DNA from: Peptoniphilaceae bacterium
Lineage (GTDB): Bacteria; Bacillota; Clostridia; Tissierellales; Peptoniphilaceae
Length of the DNA: 64,000 bases
Direction: 5' to 3'
Assembly (NCBI GenBank): GCA_902363535.1
Contig: CABJAE010000003.1
Location: forward strand, 62,001 to 126,000
Shown: piece by piece, positions 62,355 through 64,000 of the stretch
Position numbering within the stretch: position 1 is the first letter of the stretch
Layout: each line of letters begins with the position of its first letter
Translations under genes and position numbers: made by a program
Notes under the pieces: model-generated
What the model saw: the letters and a program-made list of their open reading frames with translations, nothing else
The model's database searches: none
What the model was told of the DNA's origin: nothing

Positions 62355-62455
62355 CATTCTTATCTTTCAGACCTGTCGCGTCTGTAGGATTTAGCACCAA
62401 AAAAGGTTGCCGGGTTTCACAGTGCCTATTCACTCCACCGCTCTTAATAAGAATG
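62355..62455 (-). promoter_or_regulatory. SAM-I (S-box) riboswitch aptamer
   Basis: Minus strand holds the conserved S-box elements in order: P1 5' arm CTTAT-TAAGAGCGGTGGAG, then GAAACCCGGCAACC, GGTGCTAAATCC, ACAGACGCGACAGGTCTG (P4) and the P1 3' arm GATAAG. All invariant core segments are intact. SAM binding should favour the terminator that follows and reduce metK-recD2-comF expression. Confidence 0.96.
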
Positions 62456-62470
62456 TTCAACAATGATATC

Positions 62471-62499
62471 AGTATAGACGAATCAAAGAGAAATTGCAA
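62471..62499 (-). promoter_or_regulatory. Promoter of the metK operon
   Basis: TTGCAA (62499..62494), 17 bases, TATACT (62476..62471) on the minus strand. The -35 lies directly behind the stop codon of the CoA-transferase gene (62501), and the start lies just before the S-box. Confidence 0.8.
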
Positions 62500-62500
62500 G

Positions 62501-63814
62501 TCACGGCTTCCAAAAGCCTTTAGCCATGGCGGCCTTGATGAGTTCGTCGCGAAATTCCGGATGGGCGATGGCGATTAAGGCCTTGGCCCGCTCATAAAGG
62601 CTCTTGCCCTTTAAATTGCAAATGCCGTATTCCGTGACTACGTACTGAGTCACCGGGGCCGGCAGGGTAATGGCGGTACCCATGACAAAATCGGGGACGA
62701 TGTTTGAGTGGCGCACGCCGTTTTTGTCCACGCGGGACGAGCGCAGGCAAATAAATCCCTTGCCGCCCGGGGCCAGGTAGCTGCCCACGGCGAAATCGAA
62801 TTGGCCGCCGGAGCCCGAAATTTGCCTCGTGCCCACGCTTTCCGAGCTCACTTCCCCGCGCAGATTCACCTGAATCGCCGTATTAATGCTCGTCATTTTG
62901 TGCTGGGCGGCGATGGTGGCGGCACCGTTGACATAGTCCACCGGCCCCACCATAATGGAGGGATTTTCGTCGACGAAGTCGTAAAGAGCCTCGGTGCCCG
63001 CCAAAAAGGCACTGACTTGACGACCACGGTCCAATGTTTTTTTCATGCCCGTGACTTTTCCCGCCAAAGTCATTTTCATAAAGCTGTCCACATACATTTC
63101 CGTATGCACGCCTAAGTCCTTTAAGCTGCTGTCTGCGATCACATCGCCGATGGCATTGGGAAGGGCGCCGATGCCCAGTTGCACCGTAGCTTCATCTTCC
63201 ATGCGCTCCACGACGATTTCGGCAATTTTTCTGTCCAAATCGCCGTAGGGCCGATTGGGCAGGATGCCCATGATGTGAGGCTCGGCCTCGATGATCACAT
63301 CCACCTGATCGATGTGCAGTTCGCTCTCATTACGGCCGAAGATCCGCGGCTGCTTTTCGTTGACCTCCACGATCACCGTCTTCGCCTTTTCCGCCAGACG
63401 GAAAAAGTGGCTGCCGTCGATGCCGAAATTAAAGTAGCCGTGCTTGTCCATGGGAGAGACGGAAATCACCAGCGCGTCCGTGTCCCTGTTTTCCGTGACG
63501 TAGCGAATGATTTCCGAATAGCGCACGGGAATGTGATTGGCCGTGCCCCCGTCCATGGCGCGGCGCACATCGCCGGTGCCGTGCCAGCTTTGCCACAAAA
63601 AGGGGCCGCCCACGGCCACGAGGCGAGAGGAATCCACGAGGACGCCGTTTCGTATGGCCACGTGATTCAGCTCATGGGCCCTCTCCGCCAAGGCCGCATC
63701 GAATTCCACGGGGAAATTCGCGCCGAAGCCGATTTCGATTTCGTCGCCGTCTTTAATTAAGGCCGCCGCCTCTTTTGCGGTTTTTAATTTTTCTTTGTAA
63801 ATCGTTTCGTACAT
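62501..63814 (-). CDS. Acetyl-CoA hydrolase/butyrate-type CoA-transferase
   Basis: 437 residues from ATG at 63814 (GAGGG upstream); a longer open frame runs through the previous gene and terminator. Two-domain CoA-transferase family: N-terminal [21 protein letters not shown], central [17 protein letters not shown] and [18 protein letters not shown], and C-terminal [20 protein letters not shown] and the [18 protein letters not shown] end. Members swap CoA between acetate and butyrate, succinate or 4-hydroxybutyrate in amino-acid fermenters; the substrate cannot be fixed from sequence. It lies behind a paralogue, from which it is separated by a terminator. Confidence 0.9.
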   Translation of the reverse strand: MYETIYKEKLKTAKEAAALIKDGDEIEIGFGANFPVEFDAALAERAHELNHVAIRNGVLVDSSRLVAVGGPFLWQSWHGTGDVRRAMDGGTANHIPVRYSEIIRYVTENRDTDALVISVSPMDKHGYFNFGIDGSHFFRLAEKAKTVIVEVNEKQPRIFGRNESELHIDQVDVIIEAEPHIMGILPNRPYGDLDRKIAEIVVERMEDEATVQLGIGALPNAIGDVIADSSLKDLGVHTEMYVDSFMKMTLAGKVTGMKKTLDRGRQVSAFLAGTEALYDFVDENPSIMVGPVDYVNGAATIAAQHKMTSINTAIQVNLRGEVSSESVGTRQISGSGGQFDFAVGSYLAPGGKGFICLRSSRVDKNGVRHSNIVPDFVMGTAITLPAPVTQYVVTEYGICNLKGKSLYERAKALIAIAHPEFRDELIKAAMAKGFWKP

Positions 63815-63828
63815 GGTTTTTCCCTCAC

Positions 63829-63851
63829 AAAAAAAGCCGACCGCAGTCGGC
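63829..63851 (-). terminator. Terminator between the two CoA-transferase genes
   Basis: Minus-strand stem GCCGAC-TGCG-GTCGGC followed by seven T, which run straight into the GTGAGGG ribosome-binding site of the next gene. Confidence 0.8.
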
Positions 63852-63857
63852 TCTTTC

Positions 63858-64000
63858 TTATCGTTTGTTGCTTCTGCGCCAAATGCCCATTTCTTCAGCG
63901 TTTTTAATGAGTTCATCTCTGAAGTCGGGGTGTGCTAAGTTAATGAGGCCTTCGGCTCTTTCCCAGGTGCTGCGGCCCTTGACATTGAAGATGCCGTATT
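63858..64000 (-). CDS. Second CoA-transferase, C-terminal part only
   Basis: The last 46 codons of a gene that starts beyond the window, ending at TAA 63858. The text [20 protein letters not shown] then [16 protein letters not shown] aligns with the end of the gene at 62501-63814 ([34 protein letters not shown]), so the two are tandem paralogues. Its own C-terminus is five or so residues longer (IWRRSNKR). Confidence 0.85.
   Translation of the reverse strand, partial: YGIFNVKGRSTWERAEGLINLAHPDFRDELIKNAEEMGIWRRSNKR

Noticed and set aside
62305..62499. 65-residue N-terminal extension of MetK
   Set aside because: It would translate the S-box riboswitch and terminator; the canonical MetK start with AGGAGG is at 62304.

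Overview
The window reads as a chromosomal segment of a low- to medium-GC Gram-positive anaerobe of the Firmicutes. Supporting signs are the gene order rpmG-secE-nusG-rplK-rplA, a SAM-I riboswitch in front of metK, Bce-type two-component/ABC modules, a hibernation factor of the long type, CoA-transferases typical of amino-acid/butyrate fermenters, and strong AGGAGG ribosome-binding sites. A peptococcus-like anaerobe (Peptoniphilaceae/Tissierellia) is my best guess, but this is inferred from gene content and not proven. Most genes lie on the minus strand, so layout is described here in falling coordinates within each block. Base composition is my estimate by eye: the backbone looks about 50% GC or above, while 18.8-31.3 kb and 42.9-43.6 kb are strikingly AT-rich.

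Layout. 1-3.1 kb: the start of a large secreted protein with repeats resembling haemoglobin-interacting domains, and a lipoprotein. 3.2-5.5 kb: ribosomal protein/SecE/NusG operon (rplJL are not behind rplA). 5.5-7.6 kb: hemerythrin-like protein and a COG2509-type flavoprotein. 7.7-17.5 kb: purine operon purF-purM-purN-purH followed by one gene that fuses purD to purL, with an unusual leader (small ORFs and a terminator) before purF. 17.6-18.4 kb: patatin-like lipase. 18.46-32.66 kb: an AT-rich island bounded by two same-orientation, defective IS150-group elements; it holds two two-component systems, three ABC transport modules of the antimicrobial-peptide resistance type and a truncated serine recombinase. 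32.7-34.7 kb: a membrane-anchored unknown and mgtE. 34.8-41.6 kb: a 2228-residue cell-surface subtilase with S-layer homology domains. 42.0-44.4 kb: tRNA-Pro(GGG), a ferritin-like protein, an IS scar, an AT-rich signal peptidase and a glyoxalase-II-like hydrolase. 44.5-51.1 kb: VWA/MoxR pair, then murJ, a polysaccharide deacetylase and a secreted unknown. 51.2-57.5 kb: an unknown protein with a FUSC-type membrane protein, hpf, a VanRS-like two-component system and a YihY-type protein. 57.5-64 kb: PhzF-like protein; the SAM-riboswitch operon metK-recD2-comF; two tandem CoA-transferases (the second runs off the window).

How it works together. Core blocks cover translation/secretion, purine synthesis, SAM supply with DNA repair/competence-like functions, and cell-wall export. 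The accessory parts are surface proteins for host contact and nutrient capture, and a laterally acquired peptide-defence island. The most unusual observations are the PurD-PurL fusion, the two-ORF leader of purF, three IS ends that each sit directly after half of an intrinsic terminator, and a terminator-like hairpin inside the start of murJ.
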